A stretch of DNA of 64,000 nt from the NCBI GenBank assembly GCA_022457065.1, contig JAJGBQ010000005.1, positions 372,001 through 436,000 of the forward strand, given 5' to 3'. This document shows positions 1 to 8,700 of this stretch, piece by piece; position 1 is the first letter of the stretch; every line of letters begins with the position of its first letter. The translations under genes and the position numbers were made by a program. The notes under the pieces are model-generated. The model ran no database searches and was not told the origin of the DNA. It saw only the letters and a program-made list of their open reading frames with translations. This stretch comes from Curvularia sp. ZM96. Its lineage: Eukaryota; Ascomycota; Dothideomycetes; Pleosporales; Pleosporaceae.

Positions 1-2
1 AA

Positions 3-98
3 CGCGCACACTGCAAATACCCCAAGAGCAATTTCTACAAGGGCCATGGTGACCCCAAATTTGCTAAGAACTGGAAGTGCAAGGATGTTAGGAAGTAG
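3..98 (+). CDS. C-terminal fragment of a small cysteine-containing protein (5' end outside window)
   Basis: An open frame enters from the left edge and stops at TAG (96-98). It encodes 31 residues rich in Lys, with two Cys (HCKYPKSN near the start, NWKCKD near the end) and several aromatic residues. The composition resembles the tail of a small secreted protein, but no family is recognised and no start or signal peptide can be seen. The other two forward frames are less plausible: one is closed quickly and the other lacks this composition. It lies about 1 kb from the lipocalin-like gene and 2 kb from the transposon nest. It could be a chance open frame; the call is tentative. Confidence 0.3.
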   Translation, partial: RAHCKYPKSNFYKGHGDPKFAKNWKCKDVRK

Positions 99-987
99 GA
101 CTATGCCTACATCTCGTATACGGAAAAGATACGAAGAATGACTACGTAATGAATTGATAGGTGAAATAATAGTTAATCAATAACTTCTCTCACTTCTACA
201 ATTGCCAGCAAAGATGCTCAACCAAGGATCTCGTCATTTTTCTTTCTTTATCCTTTGGTTTTGCTGAAGGGATAAGGTGCTGTTAGACTGCGGACCGCAC
301 CGCTTACCAGCGATTCCGAACCCTGTCAGCCGCACAACGTCATCCCGCTACTGTGCACTCTGATGACGAACGGCTGAAAACCCCTGGTGTATCCAGGGTA
401 AGCCCAGTATATCGCCTTGCAGCTTGAAAGCATAGACCACAGAGTAGGAGAAATCCGAAGAGCACTTGACAACGGCGATTAGGATACACAAACGGTTTCG
501 GGCCGCGGACTGCATGGCTCAAGAGCGGCGCTATTGGCTTACGTACTCCGTAGAGCTAACATGTTTGACAGACGGAGCTGGATACCTCTTTAGTCCATAC
601 CGGCAATATACGCACCGCGCCAAATTTCAGGAGCACTCTTACTAGACGGTATATGGATTGTTTCGTGCCGCTACAAAATCCAGAGCAGTCCGGGAATGTC
701 GCATTCCAGCCATGGTTGACATGACGTTGCAACTGTCAATGTCGTCGAGCCTAGCAGCACCTTGAGAGCATCACCAAGGGGACTTCTCACTGTACAGTGA
801 CACTGCTTGTAAGCCCATGAGTCGAACCACAATGTTCCTCGGCTCAACGGCTCCTGTTTCGAATACCCCGCAAAACGCTTCACGGCGCCATGGCGGAGAT
901 GAGAAAGTCCAAGCCTTTGCACCCTGGGCGTCAGCCACCACCACGCACCCAGACGTTCAGGCACACTACGAAAGATATGGCATCTAA
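99..987. other. Intergenic region, no gene recognised
   Basis: Normal base composition without RIP bias. Short open frames on the minus strand (for example 671-1075) show no recognisable domain and overlap the promoter of the lipocalin-like gene, so they are not annotated. Confidence 0.5.
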
Positions 988-995
988 TATATAAA
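988..995 (+). promoter_or_regulatory. TATA-like element of the lipocalin-like gene
   Basis: TATATAAA lies 93-100 bp upstream of the chosen ATG at 1088, a plausible position for a fungal TATA box. It supports the 1088 start, because a start upstream in the open frame (998) would sit only 3 bp from it. Confidence 0.45.
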
Positions 996-1087
996 GAGTG
1001 CCTCTCTTGTCGAATTCCGATGCATACACCAAAATCCAATATTTCAAGGGGTCCTTCCTCGGAGACATTGTCCAACGTCCAACAACC

Positions 1088-1645
1088 ATGCTACTCACCA
1101 TTCCGATTGCAGTCCTCGCCTCCGTCGCTGCAGCCCTGCCAGCGTCCCCACCCGCGCCTGGCTCAGAGATTCTCAGCTCGCTAGCCGGCAGCTACTCTCT
1201 CGTCAACACCTCGAGCACGCTCAACAACGTGCCCATCCCCGATGCCACATACGGCGAGCACCCCGTCGGCATGCTCATCTACACAGCCACAGGCTTCATG
1301 AGCGCCACCCTCACGGCCACAGAAAAAGAGTTCCGCCCCCCATTACCGTTTCCCTTCCAGCCAAACGATACAGACGCCGACTGGGCGCTCGTCGGAAAAC
1401 ACAGCATTGGGTATGCGGGCCCGTTCCGCATCAATACTGCGCTTCCGGCGACGGCGACAGAGGGCCAGTTGTTCCACGGACCATTGACGGTCGCGAATGT
1501 GCCGACAATGGTGGGACAGGAACATAGGAGGAATTATACGGTTGTCCAGCAGCAGGAAGAGGGCAAGACAGTTACGTACCTGAAGATTGGGAGTGAGCGC
1601 GGAGGTGGATACCGTGGTGTGCTTTGGTGGAGGCGATTGGACTAG
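1088..1645 (+). CDS. Secreted lipocalin-like domain protein
   Basis: A 185-aa protein. The start at 1088 (context CAACCATG) is preferred because it gives a clean signal peptide (MLLTIPIAVLASVAAALPA); the open frame extends upstream to 998 but without ATG support. Residues about 30-90 show the lipocalin-like (Lipocalin_5) pattern: LAGSYSLVNTSS, then HPVGMLIYTATGFMSATL, matching the family's G-x-W/Y start and the 'G-Y/L-IYTxxGxMSA' strand. Three N-glycosylation sequons (NTS, NDT, NYT) agree with secretion. Members of this family are small beta-barrel proteins of mostly unknown ligand; some occur next to secondary-metabolism genes, but no such cluster is visible here. No intron is needed. The function cannot be stated beyond a likely secreted small-ligand-binding or stress protein. 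Confidence 0.72.
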   Translation: MLLTIPIAVLASVAAALPASPPAPGSEILSSLAGSYSLVNTSSTLNNVPIPDATYGEHPVGMLIYTATGFMSATLTATEKEFRPPLPFPFQPNDTDADWALVGKHSIGYAGPFRINTALPATATEGQLFHGPLTVANVPTMVGQEHRRNYTVVQQQEEGKTVTYLKIGSERGGGYRGVLWWRRLD

Positions 1646-2194
1646 GTGAGGGGGGCTCTTTTTCCCCTTCTGGTAAGGTCTTAGATTCACGAGAATAGAG
1701 AGCATCTTGGCGTTTTATTGCAATATGCGCGAATTTTTCTTCCCAAAGAATTACCATTACGAGAACACGGTTTTGCTGCAATTGCGCTGTTTACTGACTT
1801 GCATTGTTTTTCTTGTCAAACATGTCGGTCCGCCGGGATGGGTTTAGCGCTGCATTTGCGTTAAAGGGGGAGGCAATCCCAGTCTCATATTAAGCCATGT
1901 AATATCGATACTTTGGTCCTCTTAAGAACAGGCTGCGGCGAACAAGAACGCCAAATTTCGGATACCGCATTAAATTAGGGGGAATGATCCAGTTTTTTTT
2001 TCTGGTGGCCGGCCAGTTTAGAGAACATCATACGACAGCTTTTCGGAGTTGCCTCTTCCGGACGTGAAGAGTATCGGATGATAAAGGCAGTGCAGATTCT
2101 TGGCGCCTAGTGCTGGGATAGCATTGTAGGGGATGGCGGCTGTGTTTTATGCGAAAGAAGATTGCGAAGAAACAACTTATTTCACATGTTATCA
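1646..2194. other. Intergenic region up to the target site of the outer transposon
   Basis: No gene seen. The last bases before the transposon are TA at 2195-2196, the left copy of the target-site duplication of the outer pogo element. Confidence 0.5.
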
Positions 2195-2196
2195 TA

Positions 2197-2267
2197 ACGT
2201 AAAGCACCACCGAGAGGGCCACCCCACCAAGAGGGCCACTTTTTCTTGGCATTGCGAACTTCATGTA
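2197..2267 (+). repeat. Left terminal inverted repeat of the outer pogo element
   Basis: 71 bp, differing at one position from the reverse complement of 20169-20239. Positions 13-43 hold two 17-bp-period repeats (2209-2225 and 2226-2239, core GAGGGCCAC). Confidence 0.92.
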
Positions 2268-2269
2268 CG

Positions 2270-3473
2270 AAAACTTAAATTACTCTACACTAGCTATAGA
2301 GGCCTCGTACGACTTACTTAGATTAGATTTAGAATCTTCTTCTATATCTTTTTAGCACGTACGAGAGTTATGGCCTACTCTCCTATAAGTTCTATAGTGC
2401 CGTTGACCTAGCCGAGCTCTTTCTTGACTACTCTTACCACGCGCCTTCTTTAATGTCGTACGACTAGTAGAAGCACTTTTAGCTGCCTGCGATGCTCCTG
2501 TACTAAAGTCTAGTGCCCCGCCTATCTAAATCTGCTTTCGTTTACGCCCTTAGCGCTTTATTACCTCTACTAATTGCTCTTTAAGCTCTCGTACGCGGGC
2601 CTCTATAATTACGTTCTTATATAGCATCTCCTTAGCTCTTTTAATAAGCTTTAAGAAGCTTTTTTATATAGTAGTTAGTAATCGTACGAAGGAGTCTTTC
2701 ACAAGCTTCAATTATAATCTAAATTCGTGCGAATTACTTAGTATTCTTAACGTCTAGGGTATTTCTAGCTAAGCTTCTTATAGTGGGGTATAAAGGCGTA
2801 CGTTAAGGCGATTAATAACTCTCTGCGCGTTAATAGGGACTAGCCCTGCTATCTTAAAGGCCTTCTTATAGTTATCGGACGTAAATACGTCGAAAAACGC
2901 GTCTCGAAAGGCTAGCAGGAAGCGTTCCTTGTTAATATGCTAGACGTAGTAGCGTGCTAAGTCTCGTACGCATTAAGAGTACTTCTACTTAAGAGGCGAA
3001 AAGTAGATAACGTTAAGTAGCTAGAGTATATGCGATAAATAAGTAGGCATATAGAGGGTAAGGATCTTTCGTACGAGGTAGTAATCCTTAAATTCTTAGT
3101 TAAGGTAGCTCTTATAGCTGTTAAGAATAAGTAGTCTATACGACCCTACCTAACGCGTCTTTATATAGTTATTAAAGTGCTTTAACTACGCTAGACTAAG
3201 CTCATTATTCGTCTAGCTATTCTCTAACACTAAGAGCTTCTAATCGTACGGTATACCTACTTCTTCGTACTAAGCAGAGATGTAGACGCGTCTCTTATAG
3301 ATGATGAATGGCGGGGTAGCGTATCCTACAGCGTAGATACTCTGAATAACTATAACCCACTCGCGATTGCCTAGCTGCGTGAGAGTAGGCCTCGTACGAC
3401 GCTCTGCGCCTGTAACTACCTTCATTAAGCTAATCACGCCTATCTGAAAGCTAGTTTCATTAAAGTTGTGGAT
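2270..3473 (-). pseudogene. C-terminal part of the outer pogo transposase, RIP-inactivated
   Basis: Minus-strand translation with stops aligns by eye to the intact transposase at 3767-5413. The match runs from HNFNETSF (intact: YNFDETGF) through GNREWVIVIQ, RLLILNSYKSY (intact: RLLIIDGHESH) and LLNVIYFSPLK (intact: PLDVACFSPLK). All three positions of the catalytic Asp triad read as Asn (codons at 3459-3461, 3120-3122 and 3012-3014), and several TAG stops replace Trp or Gln codons. The reading continues from the N-terminal part at 19673-20159 once Gypsy A and one GTCGT copy are removed. It cannot make an active enzyme. Confidence 0.85.
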
Positions 3474-3647
3474 GTCGTTGTTACGAACCTGAAGAAACGA
3501 AGGGCAAGAGCAGAAGTTAAGAAAAGAGGAATCACCGTGTCCCTCTCTTGCGACCCTTATTTAGGCTAGCCTATATAAGCTAATAACGTGTGTTCTATAA
3601 GGCTTAGTAAAACGCTACTATAGAATAAGTTACGTATATTCTATATA

Positions 3648-3713
3648 ACGTGGTTCACAAGCGAGTCGCTCACCCAAGCGAGTCGCTCACGCCCCACCAG
3701 CGCGTCGACTTCG
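3648..3713 (+). repeat. Left terminal inverted repeat of the young pogo element
   Basis: 66 bp, identical to the reverse complement of 5429-5494. Contains two 17-bp-period repeats (3659-3675 and 3676-3690), each carrying the hyphenated palindrome AGCGAGTCGCT, a plausible transposase-binding site. Confidence 0.93.
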
Positions 3714-3766
3714 CAACATTATCACAGCTATTAATCACAGTATATTAAAAATCGTAATAAGCCAAT

Positions 3767-5413
3767 TTACTCCTTAGATCTATCACTATCACTAGCACTA
3801 TCGATTTCAACTACGCAGGTACGGGCGTTGTGTCCAGTCTGCTTGCAACGCCCGCAGCGCCTCTCTCCTCGCACCCTCTTCGACGCACTCTCGCCATCAC
3901 CACGACTGCTACTCGCCTGTTCAGCTAATAAATCCTGTACCTCACCAACAGTAAGAGTCTCGTCTGTCCGTACATATCGTCGCTTGCGGCTCTTACGCTT
4001 GTTTGCTGTATTTAGAGCCTCTCGAAGAGCAGCTACTTCCTCTCTCATAAGCGTCATCTCATGTGCTATTTGCTGAGCCCCTTTACTCAACTGAGCAATC
4101 TTTTCATCAAGAGAACTTGCAGAAGACCCAGGGCGGTTTCTTACTCTCTGTTGAATAAGAGTACTTTGCGCCTCGACTTCGCGCGCGTTGCGTGGTGTCT
4201 GCGCCTCCCAGGCGGTTACCCGTCGCGGCGATTGTACTGGTGTCTGCACCACCACGTCAAGCTTTGATAGCACAGCCTGTGGGTCATGTGGGACTAGACC
4301 AGCACCTCTAAAGCCAGCCTGAATGTTCTCCTTTGTGATAGACTGCTCAAAAGCAGTCTTAAAGGCTGGTAGGAAGGTATCCTTAGTAATATAGCTGGTG
4401 TGGTTGCGTGCCAAGCCTGAGATCGAGTCGCCGTACTTGCGCTTCAACGGCGAGAAGCAGGCGACATCAAGGGGCTGCAACAGGTGAGACGAGTGGGCGG
4501 GCATACAGAGAAGAATAATATTCTTCTCCTTGCAAAGATCTTGAAAATCAACAGAGCAGTGGCTCTCATGGCCGTCAATAATCAGCAGTCGATATCCACC
4601 CATAGTGCAGCTCTTCGTATGGGTATCGAAGTGCTCTAACCAGGTAAGCGCAAGCTGATTGTTTGTCCAGCCATTAGGACTGACTTCAAGTACCCAGTCA
4701 GTAGGTAGATTCTCAAACCAGACGTCGATAAGCACCTTGCCCGCAAAGATAACGAAGGGGGGTAGCCGGCGACCCGACGCGCCCACGCCTTGGATCACAG
4801 TAACCCACTCACGGTTGCCTGGCTGGACGCGCTTCTTTTTGCCTGATCCCTCTGAGCCTGTGATAACTAACTGTGATAAAATCTTGCCCATCATAAAGCC
4901 AGTTTCGTCAAAGTTGTAGATATCGTCGTCCACAATACCCCACTTCTGCTTTGTCGCCTGGACTAAGTCGAACCAGCGCTGGATAGCCGCTGGGTCCTCG
5001 CAGGCGGCTCGCTGGTGATCATAGGGACGACTCCAGCGCGTCCGGAGCTCAGGAGTCCTCTTAACAAAGTTATCAACCCAATTCTTGCCAACAGGGTTAC
5101 TAGCGCGCTCATGCAACAGTTTATCAGCCATTACTCGAACGTCAGCCTTTGTAGGCGCAAATCCTCTTGTAGACTCCTCAAGAATACGCTTAAGTATAGC
5201 CTCCTCTTCTAGCTTATTAAGGCGCTTCGACTTCGGTACGCAGTCGCGTCGGGGGCGCTTTCCAGCGCGTCGGTCAGATAGAGTTCTTTGAGGCACGTTA
5301 TAGATAGCTGCAGCACGTCTTTGGCTTTGAACACGTTGTGATTGAATATCAAAAAGAGCAAGCTGAAGATCTGATTCAGGATAAGTTGATTGATAATTAC
5401 GTTGTTGTGGCAT
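3767..5413 (-). CDS. Pogo/Fot1-family DDD transposase, intact
   Basis: 548 aa. Cuts and joins the element's own ends at TA sites. The N-terminal part (about 15-125) has the Psq/CENP-B-type helix-turn-helix pair (QRRAAAIYNVPQRTL, then KNWVDNFVKRTPEL). The catalytic core shows NFDETGF (Asp169), LLIIDGHESH (Asp280) and LLQPLDVACFSPLK (Asp316), the DDD arrangement of the DDE_1/pogo superfamily. Residues about 435-470 look coiled-coil, followed by a basic stretch KRKSRKRRY. A CCHC zinc knuckle (Cys520, Cys523, His528, Cys533) sits near the C-terminus. The ATG lies only 15 bp inside the right inverted repeat. No frameshift or stop is seen, in contrast to the related, ruined transposase of the surrounding element. 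Start codon and length fit a complete gene; activity is inferred, not shown. Confidence 0.93.
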   Translation of the reverse strand: MPQQRNYQSTYPESDLQLALFDIQSQRVQSQRRAAAIYNVPQRTLSDRRAGKRPRRDCVPKSKRLNKLEEEAILKRILEESTRGFAPTKADVRVMADKLLHERASNPVGKNWVDNFVKRTPELRTRWSRPYDHQRAACEDPAAIQRWFDLVQATKQKWGIVDDDIYNFDETGFMMGKILSQLVITGSEGSGKKKRVQPGNREWVTVIQGVGASGRRLPPFVIFAGKVLIDVWFENLPTDWVLEVSPNGWTNNQLALTWLEHFDTHTKSCTMGGYRLLIIDGHESHCSVDFQDLCKEKNIILLCMPAHSSHLLQPLDVACFSPLKRKYGDSISGLARNHTSYITKDTFLPAFKTAFEQSITKENIQAGFRGAGLVPHDPQAVLSKLDVVVQTPVQSPRRVTAWEAQTPRNAREVEAQSTLIQQRVRNRPGSSASSLDEKIAQLSKGAQQIAHEMTLMREEVAALREALNTANKRKSRKRRYVRTDETLTVGEVQDLLAEQASSSRGDGESASKRVRGERRCGRCKQTGHNARTCVVEIDSASDSDRSKE

Positions 5414-5428
5414 TTCGCGTTGTAGTGT

Positions 5429-5494
5429 CGAAGTCGACGCGCTGGTGGGGCGTGAGCGACTCGCTTGGGTGAGCGACTCGCTTGTGAACCACGT
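5429..5494 (-). repeat. Right terminal inverted repeat of the young pogo element
   Basis: Perfect 66-bp inverted copy of 3648-3713, followed by the TA duplication at 5495-5496. Confidence 0.93.
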
Positions 5495-5757
5495 TATACT
5501 ATAAAGTTCTATAAAGTACTACGCGCGGAATATGGCAAAATAATATAGAATAATAGAATATTATATAAGTATATAGGAATAGGTATTAGGCCCTTATAGC
5601 TCGATATATTTAACTTAAGTTACAAGTATAAGTATAATATACGAGTTACTTATAGAGAACTATTTATATTACCCTATTACTTTATCCGCGAAAACTAACT
5701 TTAGAGTCTTAACACTAGAAGTCTTATATTACTTCTACTTAAGATCTACTCTTAACA

Positions 5758-8700
5758 CTTTAAATACTCTCACGATAAGCGATATTGCTATAAACACTCT
5801 AGACGCTTCCTAGACTAGAGGTTCCGCTAACCTTAGTAACAAACCTGACTTGTACTATAACGACCGTAATAAGCTTAAAGCCTAGCTCCTCTAGATCGAC
5901 TATTACTTCTATCTCTAGGGAGATAGAATTAACGATAATAATAAGGTCGTCTTAGCCTCCACGTACCTCTAAGGTAACGTAGAGAAATAGGCTAACTCTA
6001 TTATCTAACGCTACATAGACAAATCTGTCGAAGACACTAATAACGCCGTCCTAGTTAAAGACTAGAACGTCTTTAAAACTAAAATGCGACAAAACTTCTT
6101 ACTATTTAAAGAATTAGTAGTTATAGAATAAAAGATTTAGACTCTATAATAGATAAGGCCTGCCGCTAACTACACGACCCTATTCTAATAGTACGCTACG
6201 AGAATTAACTAGAATAATAACGCTCTTATGCGAATATATAAATAAGATCTTAAACCCTTAGTGCGTAGAGAACTTATAAGAACTAGAATCTTAATTACTA
6301 ACCTAGAAGAACTTATAACTAAAGCTGTGAGATTAGATAACGAACTTTATAAACTCGTACTAGAAGAACAACTATTTACGAAGAGAACGCGTAACTAAAG
6401 AAGCTTAAACGATCGGCCTTAATAAAACTAATACTAACGTTTATAGCCTAATATAGGAAAATAGCGAAGCTATACTTCTAAGACTCTAGAAGCCTACTAT
6501 AGATTTAGTGTAGAGCTAATACACCTTAATAATCTTAATAAAAGTAAAGGGCTAGAAAAGAATAATAAGAAACGATCTAAGAAAACGTTTAACTACTATA
6601 AGTATAGTAAGGAAGACTATATAGTACGAGATTGCTAAAGCGTAGACACGAATAAGATTAAGCAACAGCTTAATATAATACGAAGAAAGTCGGAACTTAA
6701 TAATAATAAGAAATAGAATATTATTACCTAACTAACGCTAACTACACCTAATAGGGAAGAAGAACTTCTTAAGAGATTTAAAGATATTACTCTTATAGCT
6801 CTAGAAGCATCTAATAAGAATAACGAACCTCTAAGCGATAAGGAATATAAGACACCTAAGAAAGAGAAATCTTAGACGCCTAAGATAAAGTACGAAAAGA
6901 TGGCTAGCTTTAAGAAGAAGTATTAACTAGCTATACTAGCATGATTGCCTAGTCGAGACAACACCTACTATATAGAAACTTAGATTTAGAAGCTAAACGA
7001 AATACTTAGATAAGAACACTATACTTACGACTATATATAACTAGAAATACTACTCCTAATATACTATAACCTATAGCATCTCTAAGCTAATATTAACTTT
7101 TATAAAATTAAAACTACGCAAACCCTACCTAACTACGCGCATATTACCGCTAATATTAATAGGCTATAAGAAAGAACACACTAATATAAGAAATATTATT
7201 ACTAATCTTACAAGTAAGAAAAGATAGATATACTATAATAAGCATAGAAGGCATAGGAAGTCTAGACTAATAATAATATATACTAAATTAGCTAGCACTA
7301 GTATAACGTAAATAACCCGCAATATAGCAAGTTATACTAGACTGCATATACTACTAAGTTCTGCCTAGCACACTAGAACGCTAAATAGAACGAAGGATAG
7401 TTACTAAAGAAGGTTTAAGGAGAACCCCGATATAAATAGATATAGCACGAATACAAGAATAACCTATGCGCCAAACATCTATAAGAAAAGAGAAGGATAA
7501 TCTACTTCCTAGAATATATAAACGAGAAAGATATTATCGACATGCAGATTATATACGAGAACGAAGACGGCACTACTAGAGAGTATAACTAGCCGCATTA
7601 GTAAATATACTTAAGTAATAAGTACGATAAGCACTAAGACGCTAAAGAATATTATAGCTACGTAGAACTACAGTCTTTTTTAGGCTAGTGATAAGAGAAC
7701 GCGGCCCCTCTAGGGAAATTAACTTAGTAAACTCTCTAGAATTAATTAAGCTTACTATAAAGCTTAATAGAATACGGATATAGGCACTAGTAAATTTAGG
7801 AGTATAGAATAACTACGTTTTAGCGCACGCAGCTAAGAAAGTAGGCCTTTCGTAGCTATAGAAATAATATCTATACTTACTATATATTACTACTAGCGAG
7901 TTAATACTAAAAGGAAATAAGATAACACATAAAGTTAAACAAGTAACGCTTAGCATCTAAGAGTATAAGAAGAAAATTAACCTAGACGTTCTTAGACTAG
8001 CTATCTACGACATTATATTAGAACTCTTATAGCTATAGAAATATAACCTATAGATCGACTAGAAGTTAAAGATATTTTAATTTAAGTACTATAGACTAGA
8101 CGTAACTATAAGCTAGTCTAGATATTAGTAGAGTTTAATAGTAGATAAGAGTAATATTACTAAGTAGTATAATAACGTAGAAAGAGAAGCGTACTTAAAA
8201 GGTAGTTCCTAGAATAGGAAGCTAAATCTAGTAGATACTAATACTAGGCTAATAGATTACGAAGCTAGAGGTAAATAGAAAAAGAGCGTAACTCTAGAGA
8301 TCTCTAAATAATATAGAAGATTCGAACATCTATTTTAGGAAGTAGTAGACGAATAAGCGTTACTAAAGCATTAACTCTAGGACTATAAGATAGTCTTATA
8401 GAAAGAAAAGTAACTAACTTTTAGCCTAATTTATTAATAATTAGAACGAGAACTTATAGTACTATAAGAGTATTTAGATAAGTTATTAGCTAAAGACTAT
8501 ATATAACTATTAATATCTCTAGTAGAATATCTAGTTATATTCGTACTAAAGAAGAATAGAATAGATCGACTATACGTTAACTATAGAAAACTAAATAATA
8601 TTATAGTTAAGAATTAATACCTACTACTAAATATTAAAGAACTCTAGAATTAATTATCTCGAGTAAAGATCTTTATAGTACTAGATCTTAGAGACGGATA

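Larger units (their letters stand above)
3648..5494 (-). mobile_element. Young, structurally intact pogo/Fot1-type DNA transposon
   Basis: 1847 bp with perfect 66-bp terminal inverted repeats starting ACGTGGTTCAC, flanked by TA at 3646-3647 and 5495-5496. One uninterrupted 548-codon transposase ORF fills the interior on the minus strand. The GC content and intact CpA/TpG dinucleotides contrast sharply with the RIP-mutated LTR on both sides, so it arrived after RIP of its surroundings and has not itself been RIPed. Ends, ORF and target duplication are all intact, so it may be mobile. Confidence 0.93.
3479..5757 (+). repeat. 5' LTR of Gypsy A, interrupted by the young pogo element
   Basis: 3479-3647 matches the start of the 3' LTR (19238 on) and 5497-5757 matches its end. 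The 1847-bp pogo plus its duplicated TA sits between. Removing them leaves 430 bp, equal to the 3' LTR. Confidence 0.9.
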
